Below are positions 20,423 to 31,445 of a stretch of DNA of 64,000 nucleotides, piece by piece (within the stretch, counting starts at the first letter, position 1; each line of letters opens with the position of its first letter). The DNA is from Temnothorax longispinosus (lineage: Eukaryota > Arthropoda > Insecta > Hymenoptera > Formicidae): NCBI RefSeq assembly GCF_030848805.1, contig NC_092361.1, positions 9,319,928 to 9,383,927 on the forward strand. The letters are read 5' to 3'. The notes beneath the pieces were generated by a model. It saw only the letters and a program-made list of their open reading frames with translations. It searched no databases and was not told the DNA's origin. The translations under genes and the position numbers were made by a program.

Positions 20423-21267
20423 ATGTTCTCCTTTGAAGGATGCTGCAGCAGCAGCAGCAACAACGATGCAAAATGCGCGAATGCCGTGAATTATTACGTG
20501 CCGATTCATGACGTTGAAACTGAAACGTATGAGGCCAGATGTGATAGGTAAGTTTCTTTTAGGATAAAATAACATATAGAGCCCAGTTTTTATATTTTTG
20601 TAAATTGTATTACTTATGAAAATAAAAAACTAATTTTATTTTTTTATCCAGTATTTCGGGGGACCGTCGCGCGGTTCGTATACTCAGCAGACAATACGCG
20701 CTGACAGCTACGGGATACAAATTCCTTGAAATTGGTATCAACGTGGGCCCACCGAGCTATGTGGAGATCGTCGTTGGAGATCATCGAGGAAAGGAACTGC
20801 TGTTGTCTCTCGAAACATGGAAGGCACTCTACGAGCAACGGCGAAATACTCATAATTTCTTTTGCAATGACTACAAAGATGTCCATAGTTTTATAAACGT
20901 TGGACCGCTTACGGTGAGAGTTCGTACGGTTAAAAACGTCAAACTCATACGTTTAGGATCTGCAAACGTACGCTTGATGATGACCGAATCGATGTTGCAT
21001 CGTATGTTCGATCTCGATCGGTGCATCGATGCGAGATTCGATCGTTTGGTCAGAATACTTGCGGCAGTCGATGCAAAATTTGCGCAGTTCTCCGATATCG
21101 CGTCCACCGTGAAGGATCCCAGGGAAGCGTCGAATGTAATATACGCTAGCGATGCGTTCAATACGAATCAGCTCATCGATTGTGAGCTCGCAGCTTTAAT
21201 TTTTTTAGTACGTGAGGTATATTATGTAAAAAAAGAGTTAAATAAACATGCTTTTTTTTACACCTAA
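20423..21267 (+). CDS. Polinton two-exon gene, 246 residues, apparently intact
   Basis: Exon 1 20,423-20,547 (MFSFEGCCSSSSNNDAKC...), intron 20,548-20,651 with GTAAGT donor and TTTATCCAG acceptor, exon 2 20,652-21,267. The splice is in phase and yields an uninterrupted frame, with ...CDS at the junction followed by ISGDRRAVRILSRQYALTA. The middle is hydrophobic and beta-rich (YKFLEIGINVGPPSYVEIVVGD), the C-terminus helical. No known domain is recognisable. The final 180 bp lie in the terminal inverted repeat, so a reverse copy sits at 5310-5493. AATAAA overlaps the end of the coding region. This is the only multi-exon gene of the element without visible damage. Confidence 0.8.
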
Positions 21268-22156
21268 ATGAACGATGTAATTTCTTTGCGTGCATGTCCT
21301 TTTCTATACCTAACTTTTATCATCGCTTCGTTGCGGTCGATCATCGTCGATCCGTCATTTCTTTGTTTGTTTTTCACGTACTGCGTCGTAAAAAATAGCG
21401 CGAAATTGTTTAGTCTACGCAATAACCACCCCCCTTTTTCTGGAAAAATGTTGTTTACGACGAACATGTTCCGACAAGTTCGATGCGTTATCGGATCGAT
21501 CATCGTCCCGTCATTTTTCTTTTTTTGTCTTCTTACGTACTGCGTAGATAGATTGTTTAGCGAATTTGTTTAGTCTACGCAATAATCGCCCTTTTTCCCC
21601 CCTTTTTCTAGAAAAATGTTGTTTACGACGAACATGTCCCGACAGGTTCGATGCGTTAGCGTTATTAAACACGCTCCTACTTAGTGCGCTATCGAGTTAG
21701 TCTTACTATTATGCACCGCCTAGCGGCGTCGTTGCGAACGTACCCCGCGACCGGTGCGACGCGCACCCCACGCGCGGACCCGCGGCGCGCGGCGAACACG
21801 AACGCGAACGCGAACGCGGACTCCCCGCGCGGGCCCGCGGCGCGGGTGAGTCATCCCGGTGAGTCATACCGGACATGAGTCATCCCGGTGAGTCATCCCG
21901 GTGAGTCATACACGTGGTATGCCAAGGTCACTTTCCCCCTCCTCCACGGCGTAATCCGATATCCTTGAAATTCGATACCCCGGCCCCTCTTCTCCCCCTC
22001 CCCTCCCCTCACCCCCTCGTAATCCAATATTTCTGTGTAACCCGATACCCCGCCCCCTCCCCTCCCCTTCACTCCCTCCTTCGCGTAATCCGATACCCCC
22101 CTCCCTCATCCCCCCCCTCGGAGCCCCCGGGATGGAATTGGCCTATATCACCTTCT
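21085..22156. repeat. Polinton right terminal inverted repeat
   Basis: Reverse complement of 4162-5493 with fewer copies of the tandem unit. It starts inside exon 2 of the 246-codon gene, passes through two copies of the 165-bp unit, GC-rich sequence with repeated CCGGTGAGTCAT words (about 21,850-21,905), and C-rich minisatellite, and ends CACCTTCT at 22,156. Confidence 0.92.
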
Positions 22157-22162
22157 CTAATG

Positions 22163-22216
22163 TAAACTTATATGTATTTTAAATAGCTGAGAAAGCTAAT
22201 AAAGAAAAATCCATCA

Positions 22217-22257
<41 letters not shown>

Positions 22258-22260
22258 GTC
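22163..22260 (+). mobile_element. LINE 3' end with polyadenylation signal and (TC)n tail
   Basis: The LINE frame resumes after the Polinton duplication as VNLYVF-stop, followed by about 40 bp of 3' UTR with AATAAAGAAAAATCC and then (CT)n. It confirms that the Polinton inserted in the last codons of the LINE. Confidence 0.85.
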
Positions 22261-23380
22261 TCTGCAAGAAATGTGCTGAATCATATATAAAACTGTTGAA
22301 TAAAAGATATACATATGTTTATATATATTGTGACGTGACAAGTCGCGTCTCCTTCCCGGACGGGCTCGGCCGAGGGGAATTCGGGGATGCCTCCTCGTTA
22401 AAGCGAGAGGAGGGCGGTCGCGTATTAGTAATTGGTCTAATTAGTTGTTAAGTTTTTAAGGGATTGCCAGTGGTGACCGAAGTCAACCTGTAACGGCCGG
22501 GAGCCGCAACGAGGAAGGGCAGAGGATTAAAGAGACGGCCAGGGGACATGGCTGGAAGTCGGATCGCCCGGACCTCCCCGCAAGTGCATGAGCGTCGCCG
22601 GCCTGAGTCCACCCCGCACTCGGAGGTCTGTGAACCTGGAACCCCACTTTAAAAAAAATGATTTTTCAATACAGAAAATAATAGTATTTCGTTTGTAGTT
22701 GATTGTAGTGAATTTACTTTTGTTTGTAGTTGTACCGTTTGCGTAATAGTTGCGTGTGAACAGTTCGCCAACTGTTAATTATCATTAACTTTGTTAATTA
22801 TCAAGATTTCTTAATTTCGTTTGTTCTATATGATTCAGAATCGTTTGTAGTTATTTGTAGTGATTTTACTTTCGTTTGTAGTTGTATCGTTTAAAAGTTA
22901 CGATTGTTTAAACAATTCGCCAAGAGTTCACTTTGTTAATTATCAAGATTTCCCAAATCTGTTTTTTTCTATGTGCTTCAGAATCGTTTGTAGTTGTTTG
23001 TAGTAATTTTACTTTTGTTTAGAATTGTACCGTTTGAGTAATAATTGTGTTTAAACAATTCGCCAAGAGTAAACTTTGTTAATTATCAATATTTTTTAAT
23101 TTCGTTTTTTTTCATATGATTCAGAATCGTTTGTAGTTGTTTGTAGTGATTTTACTTTTGTTTAAAATTGTACCGTTTGAATAATAGTTGTGTTTAAACA
23201 ATTCGCCTAGAGTAAACTTTGTTAATTATCAATATTTCCCAAATCTGTTTTTTTCTATGTGCTTCAGAATCGTTTGTAGTTGTTTGTAGTAATTTTACTT
23301 TTGTTTAGAATTGTACCGTTTGAGTAATAATTGTGTTTAAACAATTTGCCAACAGTAAACTTTGTTTTAATTATCAAAAA

Positions 23381-24128
23381 GGACTGATAAACAAGGTCAA
23401 ATTTTGCATCGCACAATGGAACCTAAATCTATAAAATCTGTAAAATCTAATCTATAAAAATTCTTCTTTAAATCCTAAGAAATACGAACATATATTATCA
23501 TTTATCCGAAATGGTGGAAATGTTGCGAAAATGGTGCATTAAGATATTAGACTTTAATATTGGTTTACATAGAAACCAACTGTCCGCTTTAAAAGTTTTT
23601 TTTATTTTTTTGATATTACAAAAAATATTTTTTCAGTTTATAATTTCTTTATTGATTTGAGATTTAATATTTATTTGATCCTTTTAAAACAATCAATAAA
23701 TTAATAATAATAATAATAAAATCGATAACAGTTAATTATTAGAAGCAAGTAACCAGTGTTCACACATGTTACCATGGAAGTAATACGTCACATATCGTGA
23801 GTTTCTTTTATACGTGGCTACACTAAGGGCCATTCCAGAATACGTTAGCTACTCATAAATGTCATAAATAAAACAGTATTGGTTCATATTCAACTTAAAA
23901 AAAATTGAATCTTTTATAATTCGTATAGAGCAGATTGTTGGTTTCTATATGTATAAACCAGTAATAAATTCTAATACTTTGAGATACGCTATTTTCACAA
24001 CATTCCCACCATTTCTCGGATAAATGATTGTTATTTTCCTACTTCTTAGGATCTAAAAAAGGACTTTTAAAGATTAGCTTAGGTTCCATCAGGATGTGTG
24101 TGCAAAGTTTGGCCTTATTTACCGGTCC
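23381..24128 (+). mobile_element. inner MITE copy 1 in the left foldback arm
   Basis: Ends GGACTGATAAACAAGGTCAAA and, inverted, GGACCGGTAAATAAGGCCAAA, so it has about 20-bp terminal inverted repeats plus longer subterminal similarity (TGGAACCTAA). 748 bp, no coding region. Confidence 0.8.
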
Positions 24129-26225
24129 TTCTTTCTCAAATCTGTTTTTTTTTTTCGTGTGATTTACAATGACTTGTAGTTATTTGTAGTAATTTTGCTT
24201 TCGTTTATAATTGTATTATTTAAAAATTATGATTGCTTAAACAATTTATTAATAATAAACTTGATTAATTATCAAATTTTTTTTTTCAAATCCACTATTT
24301 CTATGTGACTTAAAATCGTTTGTAGTTGTTTGTAGTGATTTTGTTTTCGTTTGTAATTCTGCCGTTTGAGTAATAGTTGCGTTTGAACTATTCGCCGAGA
24401 GTGAACTTCGTTAATTATCGCAATATTTCTTAATTTTATTTTTTCCATATGATTCTGAATCGTTTGTAGTTATTTGTAGTGATTTTACTTTCGTTTGTAG
24501 TTGTATCGTTTAAAAGTTACGATTGTTTAAACGATTCGCCAAGAGTTCACTTTCTTAATTATCAAGATTTCCCAAATCTGTTTTTTTCTATGTGCTTCAG
24601 AATCGTTTGTAGTTGTTTGTAGTGCTTTTCGTTTCGTTTGTAGTTGAAAAGTTTAAAAGTTACAACAATTTAAAAAAATAAATAAAACCTAACTTTGTCA
24701 TTTGTCGAGATATTTCAAATCCGCTTGCGCCATCTTCTTCAGAATCATTTGTAGTTGTCTGTAGTGCTTTTCTTTTCGTTTGTAGTTGCACCGTTCAAAA
24801 GTTATTATATTTTTGCAATAAATAAAAAATGTAACTTTGCTAATTTTGAAGATATCTCAAATCCGCTTGCGCCATCTTCATCAGAATCGTTTGTAGTTGT
24901 TTGTAGTGCTTTTTTTTCGTTGGTAGTTGCACCGTTCAAAAGTTATTATATTTTTGCAATAAACAAAAAGTGTAACTTTGTCAATTTTGAAGATATCTCA
25001 AATCCGCTTGCGCCATCTTCTTTAGAATCGTTTGTAATTGTTTAGTGCTTTCTTTTTTATTTGTATTTTCACCGTTCTAAAGTTATGATATTTTTGCAAT
25101 ATACAAGAATAAGTGCAATTTTGCCAATTTTGGAAATATTTTAAAACTGATTGCGCGACTCGATGTAGAATCGTTTGTAGTTGTTTGTAATGGTTTTCGT
25201 TCCGTTTCGTTTAAAATATCTCCAAAATTGGCAAAGTTACACTTTTTGTTTACTGCAAAAATATCATAACTTTAGAACGGTGAAAATACAAATAAAAAAG
25301 AAAGCACTAAAACAATTACAAACGATTCTAAAGAAGATGGCGCAAGCGGATTTGAGATATCTCCAAAATTGACATAGTTACACTTTTTGTTTATTGCAAA
25401 AATATAATAACTTTTGAACGGTGCAACTACCAACGAAAAAAAAGCACTACAAACAACTACAAACGATTCTGATGAAGATGGCGCAAGCGGATTTGAGATA
25501 TCTTCAAAATTAGCAAAGTTACATTTTTTATTTATTGCAAAAATATAATAACTTTTGAACGGTGCAACTACAAACGAAAAGAAAAGCACTACAGACAACT
25601 ACAAATGATTCTGAAGAAGATGGCGCAAGCGGATTTGAAATATCTCGACAAATGACAAAGTTAGGTTTTATTTATTTCTTTAAATTGTTGTAACTTTTAA
25701 ACGGTTCAACTACAAACGAAACGAAAAGCACTACAAACAACTACAAACGATTCTGAAGCATATAGAAAAAAACAGATTTGGGAAATCTTGATAATTAAGA
25801 AAGTGAACTCTTGGCGAATCGTTTAAACAATCGTAACTTTTAAACGATACAACTACAAACGAAAGTAAAATCACTACAAATAACTACAAACGATTCAGAA
25901 TCATATGGAAAAAATAAAATTAAGAAATATTGCGATAATTAACGAAGTTCACTCTCGGCGAATAGTTCAAACGCAACTATTACTCAAACGGCAGAATTAC
26001 AAACGAAAACAAAATCACTACAAACAACTACAAACGATTTTAAGTCACATAGAAATAGTGGATTTCAAAAAAAAAACTTGATAATTAATCAAGTTTATTA
26101 TTAATAAATTGTTTAAACAATCATAATTTTTAAATAATACAATTATAAACGAAAGCAAAATTACTACAAATAACTACAAGTCATTGTAAATTACACGAAA
26201 AAAAAAAACCAGATTTGAGAAAGAA

Positions 26226-26969
26226 GGACCGGTAAATAAAGCCAAACTTTGCACACACATCCTGATGGAACCTAAACTAATCTTTAAAAGTCCTTTTTTA
26301 GATCCTAAGAAATAGGAAAATAACAATCATTTATCCGAGAAATGGTGGGAATGTTGTGAAAATAGCGTATCTCAAAGTATTAGAATTTATTACTGGTTTA
26401 TACATATAGAAACCAACAATCTGCTCTATACGAATTATAAAAGATTCAATTTTTTTTAAGTTGAATATGAACCAATACTGTTTTATTTATGACATTTATG
26501 AGTAGCTAACGTATTCTGGAATGGCCCTTAGTGTAGCCACGTATAAAAGAAACTCACGATATGTGACGTATTACTTCCATGGTAACATGTGTGAACACTG
26601 GTTACTTGCTTCTAATAATTAACTGTTATCGATTTTATTATATTATTATTAATTTATTGATTGTTTTAAAAGGATCAAATAAATATTAAATCTCAAATCA
26701 ATAAAGAAATTATAAACTGAAAAATATTTTTTGTAATATCAAAAAATAAAAAAAACTTTAAAGCGGACAGTTGGTTTCTATGTAAACCAATATTAAAGTC
26801 TAATATCTTAATGCACCATTTTCGCAACATTTCCACCATTTCGGATAAATGATAATATATGTTCGTATTTCTTAGGATTTAAAGAAGAATTTTTATAGAT
26901 TAGATTTTATAGATTTTATAGATTTAGGTTCCATTGTGCGATGCAAAATTTGACCTTGTTTATCAGTCC
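26226..26969 (-). mobile_element. inner MITE copy 2 in the right foldback arm
   Basis: Reverse-orientation counterpart of copy 1, about 744 bp, starting GGACCGGTAAATAAAGCCAAA. It is the palindromic partner expected from the arm symmetry. Confidence 0.8.
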
Positions 26970-27423
26970 TTTTTGATAATTAAAACAAAGTTTACTCTTG
27001 GCAAATTGTTTAAACACAATTATTACTCAAACGGTACAATTCTAAACAAAAGTAAAATTACTACAAACAACTACAAACGATTCTGAAGCACATAGAAAAA
27101 AACAGATTTGGGAAATATTGATAATTAACAAAGTTTACTCTTGGCAAATTGTTTAAACAATCGTAACTTTTAAACGATACAACTACAAACGAAAGAAAAA
27201 TCACTACAAACAACTACAAACGATTTTAAGTCACATAGAAAAAGTGGATTTAAAAAAAACTTGATAATTAATAAAGTTTATTATTAATTAATTGTTTAAA
27301 CAATCATAATTTTTAAATGATACCATTATAAACGAAAGCAAAATTACTACAAATAACTACAAATCATTAAAATAACTACAAATAACTATAAATAATAAAA
27401 AAAAAAACAGATTTGAGAAAAAA

Positions 27424-28152
27424 GGACCGGTAAACAAGGCCAAACTTTGCACACATCCTGATGGAACCTAAACTAATCTTTAAAAATCCTTTTTTAGATC
27501 CTAAGAAATAGGAAAATATCAGCCATTTATCCGAGAAATGGTGGAAAAGTTGTGAAAATAGCGTATTGAAGTATTAGAATTTATTATTGGTTTATACATA
27601 CGAACCAATTATCTGCTCTATATACGAATTATACAAAATTTAATTTTTTTTTTAAGTTGAATATAAACCAATACTGTTTTATTTATGACATTTATGAGTA
27701 GCTAACGTATTCTGGAATAGCCCTTAGTCTAGCCACGCATAAAAGAAACTCACGATATGTGACGTATTACTTCCATGGTAACATGTGTGAACACTGGTTA
27801 CTTGCTTCTAATAATTAACTGTTATCGATTTTTTTATTGTGATTATTAATTTATTAATTGTTTTAAAAGAATTAAATAAATATTAAATTTTAAATCAATA
27901 AAGAAATTAGAAACTGATAAGAAATGTTTTAAAATAAAAAAAATACTTTTAAAGCAGACAGTTGATTTCTATGTAAACCAATATTAAAGTCTGATATCGT
28001 AATGCACATTTTCGCAACTTTTCCACCTTTTCGGATAAATGATAATTATGTTCGTATTTCTTAGGATTTAAAAAAGAATTTTTATAGATTAGATTTTATA
28101 GATTTTATAGATTATCCATTGCGATGCAAAATTTGACCTTGTTTATCAGTTC
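27424..28152 (-). mobile_element. inner MITE copy 3, extra to the palindrome
   Basis: A second minus-orientation copy, about 729 bp, with more differences (for example ATTATCCATTGCGATG). It has no partner in the left arm, so it accounts for part of the arm asymmetry. Confidence 0.78.
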
Positions 28153-29537
28153 TTTTTGATAATTAACAAAGTTTACTCTTGGCGAAGTGTTTAAACACAA
28201 TTATTACTCAAACGGTAAAATTTTAAACAAAAGCAAAATTACTACAAACAACTACAAACGATTTTGAATCATATGGAAAAAAACGAAAATAAGAAATATT
28301 GGTAAATTAACAAAGTTTACTCTTGGCGAATTGTTTAAACACAACTATAGCTCAAACGGTACAATTATAAACAAAAGTAAAATTACTACAGACAACTACA
28401 AATGATTCTGAAGAAAATGGCGCAAGCGGATTTGAAATATATCGACAAATGACAAAGTTAGGTTTTATTTATTTTTTTAAATTGTTGTAACTTTTAAACT
28501 TTTCAACTACAAACGAAACGAAAAGCACTACAAACAACTACAAACGATTCTGAAGCACATAAAAAAAAACAGATTTGGGAAATCTTGATTAAGAAAGTGA
28601 ACTCTTGGCGAATCGTTTAAACAATTAGATTTTTAAACGGTACAATTTTTAAACAAAAGTAAAATCACTACAAACAACTACAAACGATTCGAATCATATG
28701 AAAAAAACGAAATTAAGAAATATTGATAAATTAACAAAGTTTACTCTAGGCGAATTGTTTAAACACAATTATACTCAAACGGTACCCAATTCTAAACAAA
28801 GTAAAATTACTACAAACAACTACAAACGATTCTGAAGCACATAGAAAAAAAACAGATTTGGGAAATCTTGATAATTAACAAAGTGAACTCTTGGCGAATT
28901 GTTTAAACAATCGTAACTTTTAAACGATACAACTACAAACGAAAGTAAAATCACTACAGATAACTACAAACGATTCTGAATCATATAGAACAAACGAAAT
29001 TAAGAAATCTTGATAATTAACAAAGTTAATGATAATTAACAGTTGGCGAACTGTTCACACGCAACTATTACGCAAACGGTACAACTACAAACAAAAGTAA
29101 ATTCACTACAATCAACTACAAACGAAATACTATTATTTTCTGTATTAAAAATCATTTTTTTTTAAGTGGGGTTCCAGGTTCACAGACCTCGCACTCGGTC
29201 GTAACAGCGGCAGTATAACGATCTGGAAGACCCCGGGTCACCCCCGAGCGAAATGCCAGTCAGACCAGGGTACCGAGGAGCGGCCCAGGGAAAGGCGCAG
29301 CCCTGGGGCCGTCACCCCGAGGGGATGCCGGCGGACGGGGCCGAGGCTCGGCCAGCCTGACCCCGAACGCCGACTCGATCATCGCGGCCCGGACAGCCGG
29401 TTGAGTCGAAAAGCCCGCGCCGAATCGGAGGTAGTTGCAGCGGCGCCGCCGGAAGGGGAGGCGCGCGAGAAGCTGAGGCGCCGACCAAGAAGACTAGAGA
29501 CCAGGAGACCGAACTCCAGTGGTGGGGGTGAGTCAAA

Positions 29538-30500
29538 ATGTGGTCCGGCGCTGTTCGCAGTATGGTCGCCGGCCAATTCATGAACTACGCTACGTGCTGG
29601 ATAAGTTCGAATCTTTACGTCGTTTGTTCTCTAGTCTTCTTGTTTGTTGCAAACCGTTTAAAACAAAGTGAAATCATGTCTAAAGTGTGTTGCATTGTGA
29701 ATTGTGAGAGTAAATGTCCCAATTTGGATTCGAATAAAAGGACGCTATTTGGATTTCCGAAGGTAAGTGTATTTGATTGAATAAAAATAAATAACAATCA
29801 TTTTCTCAAGAACATACAATCAGTTTGATTTTTTCACTTTTCAGGATTCTCATGAAAATCAAATCTGGATAGATAAGATTTCTCCGTTTTTTGAGTAGGG
29901 AAACGCTACTCGAAAATATTTACGTATTTGCGATAAACATTTCAAGGACAACGATGTTGAGCGGACTTTTCGAACTGTCTTGAAAGATGGAACAATAAAC
30001 GAAATACCACGTGAAAAATTTAAATTGAATCAAGGTAGTGTACCATGTATTTTCGATGTACATCAAGATAATTTTGAAGAAGAGTCCATGGATGCAGGAG
30101 ACGAAAGTTTATGTGTAAGTTGAAAATCGTTATAAATTATGCTTTGAAAATATATTGAGATATTCTCTACAAAAAACTCACCAACGGCTATTTAAAGTTC
30201 CCGTCGGACGCTTTATTCAATCTCTTGATCGCTATTGAAAGAGCAATTCTCAAGACAATTGGTGCCGAGGAGCTGAATTGTTATTCTTTCCAGCGCATAG
30301 CAGAGAATATCCTCCTCGAGAGTTTCCCGTTCATTGGATGTCAAGAACATAAGGGAGCGTTGACAAAACGGGTGATTCATTATTATACATTAAGCAGAGC
30401 ACATATTCTCAGTAAAACTTACAATAAAATATATGATGAGAAGAAAGTGGAGATGCAAAAACATCGAAAACAAGTGTTCGATAAAAAAAAGACTGAATAA
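29538..30500 (+). pseudogene. THAP-domain protein of the nested transposon, three exons, one stop codon
   Basis: Proposed exons 29,538-29,762, 29,845-30,114 and 30,198-30,500. The GTAAGT donors at 29,763 and 30,115 and TTTTCAG at 29,844 are good; the third acceptor (TTTAAAG) is weak. A second ATG at 29,676 starts SKVCCIVNCESKC, the first Cys pair of a THAP C2CH zinc finger; FGFPK ends exon 1, and ICDKHFKDNDV in exon 2 supplies Cys-x2-His. IPREKFKLNQGSVPCIF closes the domain. TAG at 29,896-29,898 interrupts it. Exon 3 (FPSDALFNLLIAIERAILKTIG...) is helical and basic at the end. In the family, THAP domains bind element termini; no catalytic core is visible. Confidence 0.75.
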
Positions 30501-30688
30501 AAGTTATGTTATTAAGTTATAATATATATTTAAAGTTATGTAAAAATATAAGGAGATAAATATAAAGGAAAAACCATAATTTTATTTAAAAAAAATTACA
30601 TTGCATTTTACACATCCAATATCAATAAACATTTTTATGTACAATTTAGCTGTTCCGAGGAAGCTATTATCAATTTCATTACAAAAAT

Positions 30689-31393
30689 TTATATGCTTTG
30701 AAAAACCAAAAGTTTATCAATACAATTCAAACTTTCAACAATATCTCTCACTGATTCTGGCTCAGGTATTAGCCACTTTATATGGTTTTGTTTAAAATAT
30801 ATCTCTCCGTTCATGTTCGAATCAATGATCATATTTAATTTTATAGTATAATCATTCTCTGCTTTAGCAAATATTATGCGGTGATCTTGCACAACAAATC
30901 CCCAACTTTCATGTGGCAACTGAATGAGTTTTGCATTCTTTCGTAGATATTGAAATAGACAATTTTTGCACGTCTTTGCAATCCTGTAGTCGCCGTGTAT
31001 TTCGCAACCTGCTTTTACGAATCTTTCCTCAATTTCTTCTCGATATTCGCCCATGGTTGCATCAATTACTTTTCCAGACTCAGTGCCCTATGCAAAAAAA
31101 TTCAATTGATTATATTTCACAACACAGAATATCGTATTTTTTTATCACTTGTTTTTATCCAAAAAGTTTCCTATGTGAACTTCGTCGTTCCTAAGTATCA
31201 TATATTATTTATTAATACTTACGACATCAAAATTAAATTCAGTGTTTACATCTGCCAAGCTGATGTTCTTGGTTATGTTGCACGAAGCTCTTGCACCATC
31301 TTGCACCGGAAATCCAGCACGCCGTAGTTCATGAATTGGCCGGCGACCATACTGCGAACAGCGCCGGACCACATTTTGACTCACCCCCACCAC
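30689..31393 (-). CDS. uncharacterised spliced gene of the nested transposon
   Basis: Exon A, from about 31,393 to 31,223, ends at a GTAAGT donor (31,222-31,217). The 135-bp intron ends at TAG (31,090-31,088), and exon B runs 31,087-30,689. The join is in phase: NTEFNFDV then GTESGKVIDATMGEYREEIEE. Exon B has CEIHGDYRIAKTCKNC, a Cys/His cluster that could bind zinc, and HESWGFVVQDHRIIF. Neither exon has a stop codon. The true start is unclear because the ATG inside the terminal repeat (31,374) is in a frame that closes early. I do not recognise the protein. Confidence 0.5.
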
Positions 31394-31445
31394 TGAAATT
31401 TTAAGGAGTTCGGTCTCCTGGTCTCTAGTCTTCTTGGCGCCGACG

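Larger units (their letters stand above)
4162..22156 (+). mobile_element. Polinton/Maverick DNA transposon, 18.0 kb, degenerate
   Basis: Both ends are visible. The left terminus AGTAGGTGATATAGGCC matches the reverse complement of the right terminus, AGAAGGTGATATAGGCC, with one mismatch. CTAATG at 4156-4161 and 22,157-22,162 is a 6-bp target duplication. Termini starting AG, 6-bp duplications, long inverted repeats and a length of 15-20 kb are the hallmarks of this class. Inside are its signature genes: family-B DNA polymerase, retroviral-type integrase, FtsK/A32-like packaging ATPase and a capsid module. I did not recognise the adenovirus-like cysteine protease. At least three other elements have inserted into it, and several genes have premature stops, so it cannot be autonomous. 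Confidence 0.95.
22624..29189. mobile_element. 6.57-kb foldback element, 9-bp target duplication
   Basis: CGCACTCGG flanks it at 22,615-22,623 and 29,190-29,198. The termini AGGTCTGTGAACCTGG and its reverse complement start two long inverted arms meeting near 25,140-25,210. The arms are built from diverged tandem units of about 142-155 bp with the phrase AATCGTTTGTAGTTGTTTGT. The left arm is about 2.55 kb and the right about 4.0 kb, because the right arm carries an additional internal duplication. There is no convincing gene; the open frames at 24,755-25,045 and 25,272-25,598 are repeat-generated. A 9-bp duplication with long arms fits Foldback or Mutator-like elements; the superfamily is uncertain. 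Confidence 0.88.
29487..31435. mobile_element. THAP-gene DNA transposon with two convergent spliced genes
   Basis: Terminal inverted repeats of about 105 bp start AAGAAGACTAGAGACC on both sides and are nearly identical except for a ~10-bp indel. The flanks GGCGCCGACC (29,477-29,486) and GGCGCCGACG (31,436-31,445) are a 9-10-bp target duplication. Inside are a plus-strand THAP gene and a minus-strand gene, each with introns, converging near 30,600. It is inserted in the same GC-rich LTR as the foldback element. Superfamily uncertain: THAP proteins occur in P and Kolobok elements, but a 9-10-bp duplication is more like Mutator. Confidence 0.8.

Noticed and set aside
4162..22156. A complete, active endogenous virus
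   Set aside because: Polymerase, integrase, ATPase, phospholipase-like and capsid genes all have stops, shifts or insertions in this copy.
24755..25598. Hydrophobic repeated frames (96 and 108 residues) in the foldback arms
   Set aside because: They follow the 142-bp tandem unit (a period not divisible by three) for only two units and appear inverted on the other arm; repeat-generated.
22624..29189. Regular repeats considered as a CRISPR-like array
   Set aside because: Units are 142-155 bp, contiguous, diverged and inverted about a centre; no constant repeat/spacer structure, and the window is eukaryotic.
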